Made by a program: the position numbers and the translations under genes. From Fumia sp045615345 (lineage in GTDB: Bacteria; Bacillota; Clostridia; Oscillospirales; Ruminococcaceae): 64,000 nucleotides of DNA. Positions 43,570 to 50,920 of this stretch are shown one piece after another. The stretch covers positions 134,690-198,689 of the forward strand of contig JAZLER010000013.1 of NCBI GenBank assembly GCA_045615345.1, in the 5' to 3' direction. Each line of letters starts with the position of its first letter. Position 1 is the stretch's first letter. Below the pieces are notes generated by a model, which made no database searches, had not been told where the DNA came from, and saw only the letters and a list, made by a program, of their open reading frames with translations.

Positions 43570-44567
43570 CCTATTAAACCTACCTTGCGTTTAACTTTAT
43601 CCATTGTGCGTGCCGCAATTCTTGCAGCCTTCTCAGCACCCTGTCTGTAACATTCTTCAACATATGCCTTATCGTTCATAAGGCGTGCAAACTCTTCTCT
43701 TACGGGACGGAGTTCTTCTGCAACAGCTTCACCTACTGCAGTCTTAAAGTCGCCGTAGCCTTTGCCGGCAAACTCGTTTGTGATTTCATCAAAACTTTTG
43801 CCTGTTACAACAGAGTAAATACCCATAAGGTTGTTGATACCATCTTTTCCCTCTTTGTAGCAAACTTCCATATCCGAGTCGGTCACAGCGCGTTTGAATT
43901 TCTTGATAATCACTTCGGGAGCATCAAGGATAGAAATAGTAGCGTTCTGATTTTCATCTGATTTGGACATCTTTTTAGTCGGGTCTGCGAGGGACATAAT
44001 TTTAGCCCCCTGCTTACCGATATAAGGCTCAGGAATTCTGAAAGTATTACCATAAACGCTGTTAAAACGGTTAGCAACATCACGGGTAAGTTCAAGATGC
44101 TGTTTCTGGTCCTGACCTACTGGCACCATATCTGCCTGATACAATAAAATATCAGCAGCCATCAGTGACGGATAGGTAAAAAGACCTGCATTGATATTTT
44201 CGGGGTGTTTCTGAGATTTGTCCTTAAACTGAGTCATTCTGGAAAGCTCGCCAAACTGTGTGTTACAGGAAAGCACCCAGCCAAGTTCTGCATGAGCAGG
44301 TACCTGACTCTGGATAAATACGATACTCTTTTCGGGGTCAACACCGCAAGCAAGCAAAAGTGCATAGCAGTCAAGCACTTGTTTTCTGAGAGCTTTGGGG
44401 TCCTGACGGACTGTAAGTGCGTGCAAATCTGCAATCATATAAGCACAGTTATAATCATCCTGCATCTTTCCCCATGTTTTAACAGCACCGAGATAGTTAC
44501 CGAGAGTAAACACACCTGTCGGCTGAATTCCACTTAATATAACTTTTTTTCTTTCTACTGTTTCCAT
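43566..44567 (-). CDS. trpS: Tryptophan--tRNA ligase
   Basis: 333 aa. A class I synthetase: SGIQPTGVFTLGNYLGAVK contains the HIGH-equivalent GNYLG, and PTKKMSKSDENQNATI the KMSKS loop. It charges tRNA-Trp in the cytosol. AAGGAGAAATTCCG precedes the ATG. Only 50 bases separate it from capA upstream, leaving no room for a T-box leader, so it is probably read from the capA transcript or from a promoter inside it. Confidence 0.97.
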   Translation of the reverse strand: METVERKKVILSGIQPTGVFTLGNYLGAVKTWGKMQDDYNCAYMIADLHALTVRQDPKALRKQVLDCYALLLACGVDPEKSIVFIQSQVPAHAELGWVLSCNTQFGELSRMTQFKDKSQKHPENINAGLFTYPSLMAADILLYQADMVPVGQDQKQHLELTRDVANRFNSVYGNTFRIPEPYIGKQGAKIMSLADPTKKMSKSDENQNATISILDAPEVIIKKFKRAVTDSDMEVCYKEGKDGINNLMGIYSVVTGKSFDEITNEFAGKGYGDFKTAVGEAVAEELRPVREEFARLMNDKAYVEECYRQGAEKAARIAARTMDKVKRKVGLIG

Positions 44568-44617
44568 CGGAATTTCTCCTTAAATTTAATACTCATTATA
44601 TTTTACTACTTTTGTAT

Positions 44618-45790
44618 CTAAAAATCAATATCCAAAAATTCTTCACCGATAACTTTTTTAAGCATATTTTCTATGTAGCCGAAACTGAAGGTACTGTCGT
44701 ACGCCCTTACCCCGTGGTTTTTGGCAAGTTCATTTGAATACTCAGAAAAAGGATATATCCTTATGTTCTTAAACCCTCTGTCGTAATGGGTAACTATCGG
44801 AATAACCTTTGCAGAAGATATTTCGGGATATTTTTTAAAACTGTTTTTTGAAAAAGTGACATCTAAAATCCCACCGACCATTCTCGGTCCCATACTCTGT
44901 GCTGAAATGAAGTTACCAAGCGAATAAGCGCACAAAACTTCTCTGCCGTCATCGGTTTTTATCCATTCTAATGGTTGTAAAACATGAGGGTGGTGCCCGA
45001 TTATAAGGTCTGCACCCCAGTCTGCCATCTTCTTTGCCAAAGATTTCTGCGCATTGTTCGGTGTGTGGGTGTATTCAACGCCCCAGTGCACATTCACAAC
45101 AACGACATCAGCAAAAGTCTTTGCCTCTTCGATGCGTGCTTTGATTTTATCCTCCTCAAAGGTTCTCAGAAGTACCACTTCTGAACCACCCGGTAAACTC
45201 AAACCATTTGTAAGCTCGGTCATACCGATAAATGCAAACTCAAGACCATTTATATTCTTTCTTCTTATATCGGAATAATCTTCTTCGTTTTCATAAACCC
45301 CCGTCACCAGGACACCCTGAGTATTTTTCCATTCTTTGAGTGCCGAGAGAATACCTTTCTCACCCTTATCGAGCGTATGGTTATTTGCCTGATTAAAAAC
45401 ATCAAATCCAAGGTTTATCATTTCATCTTTAAGTTCTGTTGGAGAGTTAAATCTCGGATAGGTTGACGGCTCAAAACCGGGTGCCATAACCGTTTCCTGA
45501 TTTATAAGGGAAATATCTGCAGAGCTTATAATTTCCTTAACATTTTCATATGCATAGGAAAAATCATAACTTCCGTTTCCGCGTGCCTTTGCTTGTTCAT
45601 AAATTGAATTATGAATAAGGTTGTCCCCTGCCGCTTTGAGATTGACTTCTCTAATCGTATATTCAGGTAAAGGTGGTAACATATCAACACTGACATCAAC
45701 GGTTTTCTCAGGTATAAAAAATACAGAAGACAGAATTATCACAATAGCCAAAATCAGATATGGTATAGCTTTATAGCCGACTTTTCTCAT
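44618..45790 (-). CDS. CapA-family membrane-anchored phosphoesterase-like protein
   Basis: 390 aa. An N-terminal membrane anchor (AIPYLILAIVIILSSVFF) with the rest outside. The PGA_cap domain shows AAGDNLIHNSI, ISLINQETVM, NQANNHTLDKGEKG, VVVNVHWGVEYTHTP and LIIGHHPHVLQPLEW, matching the metal-binding pattern of this calcineurin-like family. Members include the poly-gamma-glutamate capsule protein CapA, but most standalone members in Clostridia have no proven substrate. GAAAGGAGGT precedes the ATG. It is divergent from rpe. Confidence 0.88.
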   Translation of the reverse strand: MRKVGYKAIPYLILAIVIILSSVFFIPEKTVDVSVDMLPPLPEYTIREVNLKAAGDNLIHNSIYEQAKARGNGSYDFSYAYENVKEIISSADISLINQETVMAPGFEPSTYPRFNSPTELKDEMINLGFDVFNQANNHTLDKGEKGILSALKEWKNTQGVLVTGVYENEEDYSDIRRKNINGLEFAFIGMTELTNGLSLPGGSEVVLLRTFEEDKIKARIEEAKTFADVVVVNVHWGVEYTHTPNNAQKSLAKKMADWGADLIIGHHPHVLQPLEWIKTDDGREVLCAYSLGNFISAQSMGPRMVGGILDVTFSKNSFKKYPEISSAKVIPIVTHYDRGFKNIRIYPFSEYSNELAKNHGVRAYDSTFSFGYIENMLKKVIGEEFLDIDF

Positions 45791-45854
45791 ATGATTACCT
45801 CCTTTCTTTTAATATAACATATTTCGACAAAAAATGAAATAGATTTTTGCAAAT

Positions 45855-45883
45855 TTGACCTTTTGACAAAATTGATGTATAAT
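45855..45883 (+). promoter_or_regulatory. Promoter of the rpe/Rnf-like operon
   Basis: TTGACC (45855-45860), a 17-base spacer and TATAAT (45878-45883). The leader is about 33 bases. Confidence 0.7.
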
Positions 45884-45922
45884 AATATTATCTATATTTA
45901 TGTATTTTTGGAGGAATTAAAA

Positions 45923-46552
45923 ATGACTATTGTTTCACCATCACTTTTAGCTGCAGATTTTGCATATTTAAATGACGAACTCAAAAAAGTTTCAGATGCA
46001 GGTGCCGAGTGGATTCACCTTGATATAATGGATGGCGTATTCGTGCCCAACTTTTCTTTTGGCACACCTGTAATCGCATCAATACGAAAATGTTCTTCGC
46101 TTTTCTTCGATGTTCACTTAATGATAGAAAACCCGATAAAATACATAGAAGATTATGCAAAAGCAGGAGCTGATGCAATTACCTTCCATTACGAAAGTAA
46201 ATCCGATGTTAAAAAGACTATTGATAAAATCCGTTCGCTTGGTAAAAAGGTTGGCATTTCAATCAAACCCGCTACTCCTGTAAGCGAAATTGAACCTTTC
46301 CTTAAAGATGTTGATATGGTACTTGTTATGAGTGTTGAACCCGGTTTCGGCGGACAGTCATTTATTGAATCTTCCCCCGAAAAAATCCGTGAAATCCGTG
46401 CACTTGCACCCGATATTGACATCAGTGTAGATGGTGGTATTAACGATAAAACTGCAAAACTCTGCCGTGATGCAGGTGCAAACATTCTTGTTGCAGGCTC
46501 ATATTTCTTTGGTGCCAAAGACAACAAAGCTGCAGCAGACTCTTTAAGATAA
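45923..46552 (+). CDS. rpe: Ribulose-phosphate 3-epimerase
   Basis: 209 aa from the ATG at 45923, chosen for GGAGGAATT just upstream; the frame is open 20 codons earlier but that part overlaps the promoter. Motifs: WIHLDIMDGVFVPNFSFG (metal-binding Asp), VHLMIENP, MSVEPGFGGQSFI and ISVDGGINDKTAKLCRDAG with the second catalytic Asp. It interconverts ribulose 5-phosphate and xylulose 5-phosphate in the pentose phosphate pathway. The gap to the next gene is 17 bases. Confidence 0.96.
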   Translation: MTIVSPSLLAADFAYLNDELKKVSDAGAEWIHLDIMDGVFVPNFSFGTPVIASIRKCSSLFFDVHLMIENPIKYIEDYAKAGADAITFHYESKSDVKKTIDKIRSLGKKVGISIKPATPVSEIEPFLKDVDMVLVMSVEPGFGGQSFIESSPEKIREIRALAPDIDISVDGGINDKTAKLCRDAGANILVAGSYFFGAKDNKAAADSLR

Positions 46553-46569
46553 ATCAGGAGGAAAACTTA

Positions 46570-47616
46570 GTGGAAGAACAAATCTATTTCCGCAATCAGG
46601 CAAAAGACACCTGTATTGCATTGACTCCGCTTCTTGTTATGGGAGTCTTTTACTATGGAATGCGAGTTATTTTTCTTGCCCTTGTGAGTATTCTGTCAGC
46701 AGTTGTCACAGACTATGTCTGCAGACTTTTGCAGGGCGACCGAAAATTTTTCAAAAACGACCTCTCAGCATTACTTACAGGGTATCTTTTTGTTATGATG
46801 CTCCCGGCATCTGTTCCCTACTGGCTTGTAATTGTCGGTTCTGCCTTTGCTATTGCAGTTGTAAGGCACCCGTTCGGCGGTCATTATAACACTATGTTCA
46901 ACCCTGCTATTACGGCTTTTGCTTTTGTAACAATATGTTGGAAAGATATCATCACAAAATACCCCGCACCTCTTACCACTCTCCCCGTTTTTTCAGGTAT
47001 GGAAGGTATCGTACTCGGTACTTCCCCCGCCTACCGCCTTATGAACGGTGGTGCTGAAGATATTGATTTTCTCAACGCATTGCTTGGCAACTTCTACGGA
47101 CCTTTAGGGGCAACCTGTCTTATAATTTTATTTTCCTGTTTTGCTTTTCTCGTTATAAGAAAAGCTGTAATCTGGCAGATTCCTGCAGGTACTTTGGGAG
47201 TTGTGGCGCTCTTTTCACTCATTCTTCCGAGAGTAAATGCAAACCGCTTCTCTTCGCTTGTTTTAGAACTTTGCTCAGGTATCCTTTTTTATTCTGTCAT
47301 TTTCATTGCTTCAATGGATAGCAGAGAACTGAAAACTCAAAACGGTAAATGGTTTTACGGAATTGTTTTAGGTCTTTTTATAGTACTTTTCAGAAATATA
47401 AGTCACATTGAACTCGTATGTCCTTTTGCAATTATCGTAATAAGTTCAATTGACCATAAATGCGACAAATACGCCGAAAAAGTTATATTCCACACAGTGA
47501 ACATTTCAAAAAATATATGGAACTTCTTAAAACTCATCTGCGCTATTGCAGTCGGCGGATTTATGTTTTTATGGAATAAACTGTTCCAGTTTATTCAGAA
47601 AATAATTGACAGGTAG
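46570..47616 (+). CDS. RnfD/NqrB-like membrane protein lacking the canonical FMN-threonine
   Basis: 348 aa with a GTG start after AGGAGGAAAACTTA. A polytopic membrane protein of the NQR2/RnfD family: VVRHPFGGHYNTMFNPAITAFAF is the family signature. The flavin-attachment site of RnfD/NqrB reads S/T-G-A-T-P; the aligned stretch here is VLGTSPAYRL, with Ser at the acceptor position and no upstream Asp. The later conserved GGSxGETSA reads YGPLGATCL, so the Glu is lost. In the normal complex RnfD carries a covalent FMN and helps couple electron flow to ion movement. Here redox function is doubtful. It is followed by E- and A-like genes, without C, G or B. Confidence 0.85.
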   Translation: MEEQIYFRNQAKDTCIALTPLLVMGVFYYGMRVIFLALVSILSAVVTDYVCRLLQGDRKFFKNDLSALLTGYLFVMMLPASVPYWLVIVGSAFAIAVVRHPFGGHYNTMFNPAITAFAFVTICWKDIITKYPAPLTTLPVFSGMEGIVLGTSPAYRLMNGGAEDIDFLNALLGNFYGPLGATCLIILFSCFAFLVIRKAVIWQIPAGTLGVVALFSLILPRVNANRFSSLVLELCSGILFYSVIFIASMDSRELKTQNGKWFYGIVLGLFIVLFRNISHIELVCPFAIIVISSIDHKCDKYAEKVIFHTVNISKNIWNFLKLICAIAVGGFMFLWNKLFQFIQKIIDR

Positions 47617-47625
47617 GTGGTTTAA

Positions 47626-48330
47626 ATGATAAGAAAATTGTATCAGGAAAACCGTACTGTTTTCAATAAATTCGATGCGGTGCTTTTAAATAACCCGATA
47701 CTTGAAAGAGGCCTTGTTATCGCACCCGTCATTGTAGCAGCAAACACTCTCAAAAACGGAGTATCTTTGAGTATTGCTTTTACCATTATAACTTTTTTCA
47801 CCATTGTAATCGCTTATTTTATCCCTAAAAACTTAAACTACACTTTCAGGGTTATAGTTAACGCGGCTATCGCAGCACTCGTTTTCATACCAACTGCTAT
47901 GTTTGTTGAAAAGCTTATCCCCGCTACTGTGCAGAATTTAGGTATCTACCTGCCACTGCTTGCAACAAACTCCCTTATCATTCAGAAAAGTGAATCAAGA
48001 TTTCATAAGATGAACTTTGTTGCAATGCTTTTAAGAGTTTTCTGCAACTGTATCGGTTTTTCCATTGTGGCACTTTTAATGGGTTTTGTCCGCGAAGTTA
48101 TGGGAAACGGAAGTATTTTCGGCAAGCCTATTGAAGGATTTATGATTAAAGTCCCCGCCTTTTTGTTCCCTTTTATGGGATTTATCCTTATAGGATTTAT
48201 GGCAGCACTGGTTAAACAGCTTGTATTTTATTTAAACAGCAAACCAAAAGAAAATACCGGCAGAAATATCTTTGCAAAACTCTGGGAAGATGCTTCAAAC
48301 GAAGTTATGGAGGGTACAGAAAATGAATAA
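47626..48330 (+). CDS. RnfE/NqrD-like membrane protein lacking the iron-sulfur cysteines
   Basis: 234 aa, about six membrane helices. NNPILERGLVIAPVIVAANT aligns without gaps to NNPIALQVLGVCSALAVTT of NqrD: the cluster-ligand Cys is Ala here. LPLLATNSLIIQKSESRFH aligns to the ITNCIVMGRAEAFA segment: the second Cys is Ser. MGFVREVMGNGSIFG keeps the family's GFFRELFGSGKLFG motif, so membership is not in doubt. In Rnf and Nqr this subunit shares an intramembrane [2Fe-2S] cluster with RnfA/NqrE. The gene overlaps the next by 8 bases, so translation is coupled. Confidence 0.87.
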   Translation: MIRKLYQENRTVFNKFDAVLLNNPILERGLVIAPVIVAANTLKNGVSLSIAFTIITFFTIVIAYFIPKNLNYTFRVIVNAAIAALVFIPTAMFVEKLIPATVQNLGIYLPLLATNSLIIQKSESRFHKMNFVAMLLRVFCNCIGFSIVALLMGFVREVMGNGSIFGKPIEGFMIKVPAFLFPFMGFILIGFMAALVKQLVFYLNSKPKENTGRNIFAKLWEDASNEVMEGTENE

Positions 48331-48940
48331 TTTCTGGATGGATTTAAAAGATGTTATCGCCTCCTGTACACAAATAGCGCTCATTGCAATATTTGCACAA
48401 AACATTATCTTCACCCGCGCTTTAGGTACAAGTGCTTCTCTTTTCGTTATAAGAAAAGAATACAAGTTAAGCTTTTTCGGACTTATAATGGCTGTTATTA
48501 CAACTCTTTCTTCCTGTATTATCTACTTTTTGCGCAGACCTATCAACAATCTTAAATATGCGTACTTTTTAAGACCTTTTATTTATGTTGTGATTGTCGG
48601 TATGGTGTATGTTATCATCTTGCTTTTCTGCGGAAAATTCTTAAGAAAACATATTGACAGCATCCGCCCTATGGTACATCTTTCAGCGTTTAACGGTGCC
48701 GTATTCGGTGCTCTCTTAATAAACGCAACAGCTAAAACCGATTTCTTTGAGTACATTTCTTTCGGAATCGGTACCGGTATCGGATTTATCTTGGCTTCTT
48801 ACCTTATCTCAATAGGTTTTGAACGATTAAACAGTGATAAAATTCCCCGTGTATTCAGAGGATTTCCGATAACACTTATCTATATAGGCATTCTTTCCCT
48901 TGCCTTCCATGGTCTTATAGGCCATGAGCTTTCAATGTAA
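48323..48940 (+). CDS. RnfA/NqrE-like membrane protein lacking the iron-sulfur cysteines
   Basis: 206 aa from the ATG at 48323, with AGGG inside the previous gene. Six membrane helices. NIIFTRALGTSASLFVIRK aligns to the NqrE stretch NMALSFFLGMCTFLAVSKK: Cys becomes Ser. LSAFNGAVFGALLINA aligns to LITVNCAIFGGVSF: Cys becomes Gly. FERLNSDKIPRVFRGFPITL retains the family's REKM..SDVP..LRG...T pattern. With its RnfE-like partner, all four cysteines that bind the shared membrane cluster are gone. It is the third gene of the D-E-A trio; a DUF4015-like gene follows 11 bases on. Confidence 0.87.
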   Translation: MNNFWMDLKDVIASCTQIALIAIFAQNIIFTRALGTSASLFVIRKEYKLSFFGLIMAVITTLSSCIIYFLRRPINNLKYAYFLRPFIYVVIVGMVYVIILLFCGKFLRKHIDSIRPMVHLSAFNGAVFGALLINATAKTDFFEYISFGIGTGIGFILASYLISIGFERLNSDKIPRVFRGFPITLIYIGILSLAFHGLIGHELSM

Positions 48941-48951
48941 AGGAGAATTAT

Positions 48952-50022
48952 ATGAAAGGCAGAAAAATCAAACGCTATCGTAGCGGATACCTTATGAGAA
49001 GGCGCAGACGCGAAAGATTTTTTAAAGCAGTTTTCTTCCTCCTGATAATTGCTCTTTTGATTTTCTTGGGCTACACTATAGCAAAATCTGTTTCGGATAA
49101 AAAGAATGAACCTGTAGTTCCGGAAGTTTCGGAAACTGTAATTTCTGAGATTTCGGAAGAGCGGGTTGAAGAGCCTGAAAGCGAAATCATAACAGAAGAA
49201 AACTCTTCCGATATCCGTTCAATTTTGCTTCCTTACGAGAATATGGAAAGTTGTGAAGCTTTCCTTAAATCCGTGGACAAAGAACTCTTTAACGCAGTTA
49301 CCGTTGAACTCAAAACTATGAGCGGTCAGCTTTTGTATGATTCTGAAATTGCCCTTGCAAAAAAATGCGAAGCAATTGCCGAAACTACTTTTGACCATAA
49401 GGAAATCGCAGAAAAAATCACAGAATACGGCTTTACACCTGTTGCAAGAATTTATGCTTTACAGGACGATTACGCATCACATTCAAGCTACTCGACTTCC
49501 TATATCTACGATAATCAGGCAGAAGTAACCTGGCTTGACAATTCACCCGACCAGGGCGGAAAATCATGGCTTAACCCCTATATGCCTAAAGCGTTGGAGT
49601 ACCTTTCGGAAATAACAAAGGAAATCTGTGATGCAGGTTATAAAGTGATTATCGTAAACGGAATTCAGTACCCCAATACCGCAAACCAGAAAGGTATGAC
49701 ATTCGGTGAAAGCGCTGATACAATGACACAAAAAGAAGCCCTCGACAAAACCTTTGATACTATCAGAACCGAAGCTTCAAAGTACAGCGTTACGGTCATT
49801 CCTTCATATAAAGGCATCTGCTACCGTGATGAAATGCCTCATGTTTACACTGTAAACCCCAATGAGTTTAAAAACTACCCCGCATCTCCCATTATCGAAA
49901 GCGATATTTCACTTTTGCAGTATGTTATCGCCGATGCCAACGACATAATCCCCACCGTTTCTTCTGTTGAACAAATCTCATCACTTAAAGAAAACGGCAT
50001 TAAACAATATATAGTAGGATAA
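48952..50022 (+). CDS. Membrane-anchored DUF4015-like (glycosidase-fold) protein, degenerate at the signature motif
   Basis: 356 aa. A basic N-terminus (KGRKIKRYRSGYLMRRRRRE), one membrane helix (about 25-43), a Glu-rich stalk, then an extracellular domain of about 270 residues. FNAVTVELKTMSGQLLYDS, GFTPVARIYALQDD and SWLNPYMPKALEYLSEITKE follow the DUF4015 (putative glycosyl hydrolase, TIM-barrel) plan. The family's DYVRFP motif after the fourth strand reads VNGIQYP here, without the acidic residue, so hydrolase activity is questionable. It is the last gene of the rpe/Rnf-like operon and ends at a strong hairpin. AAAGGAGAATT precedes the ATG. Confidence 0.7.
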   Translation: MKGRKIKRYRSGYLMRRRRRERFFKAVFFLLIIALLIFLGYTIAKSVSDKKNEPVVPEVSETVISEISEERVEEPESEIITEENSSDIRSILLPYENMESCEAFLKSVDKELFNAVTVELKTMSGQLLYDSEIALAKKCEAIAETTFDHKEIAEKITEYGFTPVARIYALQDDYASHSSYSTSYIYDNQAEVTWLDNSPDQGGKSWLNPYMPKALEYLSEITKEICDAGYKVIIVNGIQYPNTANQKGMTFGESADTMTQKEALDKTFDTIRTEASKYSVTVIPSYKGICYRDEMPHVYTVNPNEFKNYPASPIIESDISLLQYVIADANDIIPTVSSVEQISSLKENGIKQYIVG

Positions 50023-50026
50023 AACT

Positions 50027-50056
50027 AATCCCCGATGGAATTTTCCATCGGGGATT
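50027..50056. terminator. Bidirectional terminator
   Basis: Perfect 14-bp arms AATCCCCGATGGAA / TTCCATCGGGGATT around TT, between convergent genes, with a short T-run after it on the plus strand. Confidence 0.88.
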
Positions 50057-50061
50057 TTAAT

Positions 50062-50916
50062 CTAAATATTCAGTGCGACTATTGCGCCAACGCCCAAGAT
50101 AACGCCGATTATCTGCTCACGGGACAATTTTTCCTTATAGAAGAAAATCGAAATCAGTACTGTCAGCACAATACCTCCTGCCGAGATAAGCGGAAACATC
50201 AAAGATGCCGCCATTGTGGCAGATAAAACTATTACTAAGTAATTCACCATTCCGTTTGAAACACCATAAATCAAAGAATACGGGAAAGCTCTTTTTAGGT
50301 TTGTAAAAAAGCCTTTTCGTTCCTTAATCAAAGCCGTAACAAACAAAAGAAACGATGCAATGAGCAATGCCATTATCATAAACTCATTTTTATTTTTCCC
50401 TTCGCAGTAAATAATCTGCATTCGCTGTACAGTGGAACATCCGCCGCTTCCAACAAAGGACAACAAAGCATAAAATCCCCACTTAAGAGTGATTTTCTTT
50501 TCATCGCCTTTCTTTTCCATATTGATAAGAAAAAGCGATACAAGTAAAAGCACTATTCCGATTATCAGGAAAACACTGACAGGCTCATTCAGGAAAATAA
50601 GTCCGTAACAGGCAGGTATTATAAGAGAATACGCGGCAATAAGTGCAGAAAGCGATAACGGACCTGTTGCAATAGCAAGAAGCGAGCCGAAAACTCCCAT
50701 AAAATAAGTTGCTGCAAAACCCAGAGAATACATAAATGTTTCAAGGCTGAACGCAAAATTTCCTCTTGAAGGAATAATGAAAAAGAATGCTGCAAAAAAC
50801 GGGACCATGGCAAGAAAGGTAAAATTGCCATTCTTCACCTTTTCATCGAACATTTTACAGCTTATGTTCTGTAATGAAAGTCCGACAATAATCAAAGATA
50901 AAAACAAAATACTCAT
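50062..50916 (-). CDS. EamA/DMT-superfamily transporter
   Basis: 284 aa with about ten hydrophobic segments, in two five-helix halves. LSLSALIAAYSLIIPACYGL and LIFLNEPVSVFLIIGIVLLL are typical of the EamA repeat, as is the C-terminal SIFFYKEKLSREQIIGVILG. Substrates in the family range from amino acids to nucleotide sugars; none can be assigned. It starts four bases after the parC stop with only a weak ribosome site (GGGAT), so it is probably translated by coupling to parC. Confidence 0.85.
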   Translation of the reverse strand: MSILFLSLIIVGLSLQNISCKMFDEKVKNGNFTFLAMVPFFAAFFFIIPSRGNFAFSLETFMYSLGFAATYFMGVFGSLLAIATGPLSLSALIAAYSLIIPACYGLIFLNEPVSVFLIIGIVLLLVSLFLINMEKKGDEKKITLKWGFYALLSFVGSGGCSTVQRMQIIYCEGKNKNEFMIMALLIASFLLFVTALIKERKGFFTNLKRAFPYSLIYGVSNGMVNYLVIVLSATMAASLMFPLISAGGIVLTVLISIFFYKEKLSREQIIGVILGVGAIVALNI

Positions 50917-50920
50917 ATTA

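Noticed and set aside
44568..44617. T-box riboswitch before trpS
   Set aside because: Only 50 bases separate trpS from the capA gene; there is no room for the element and no T-box sequence.
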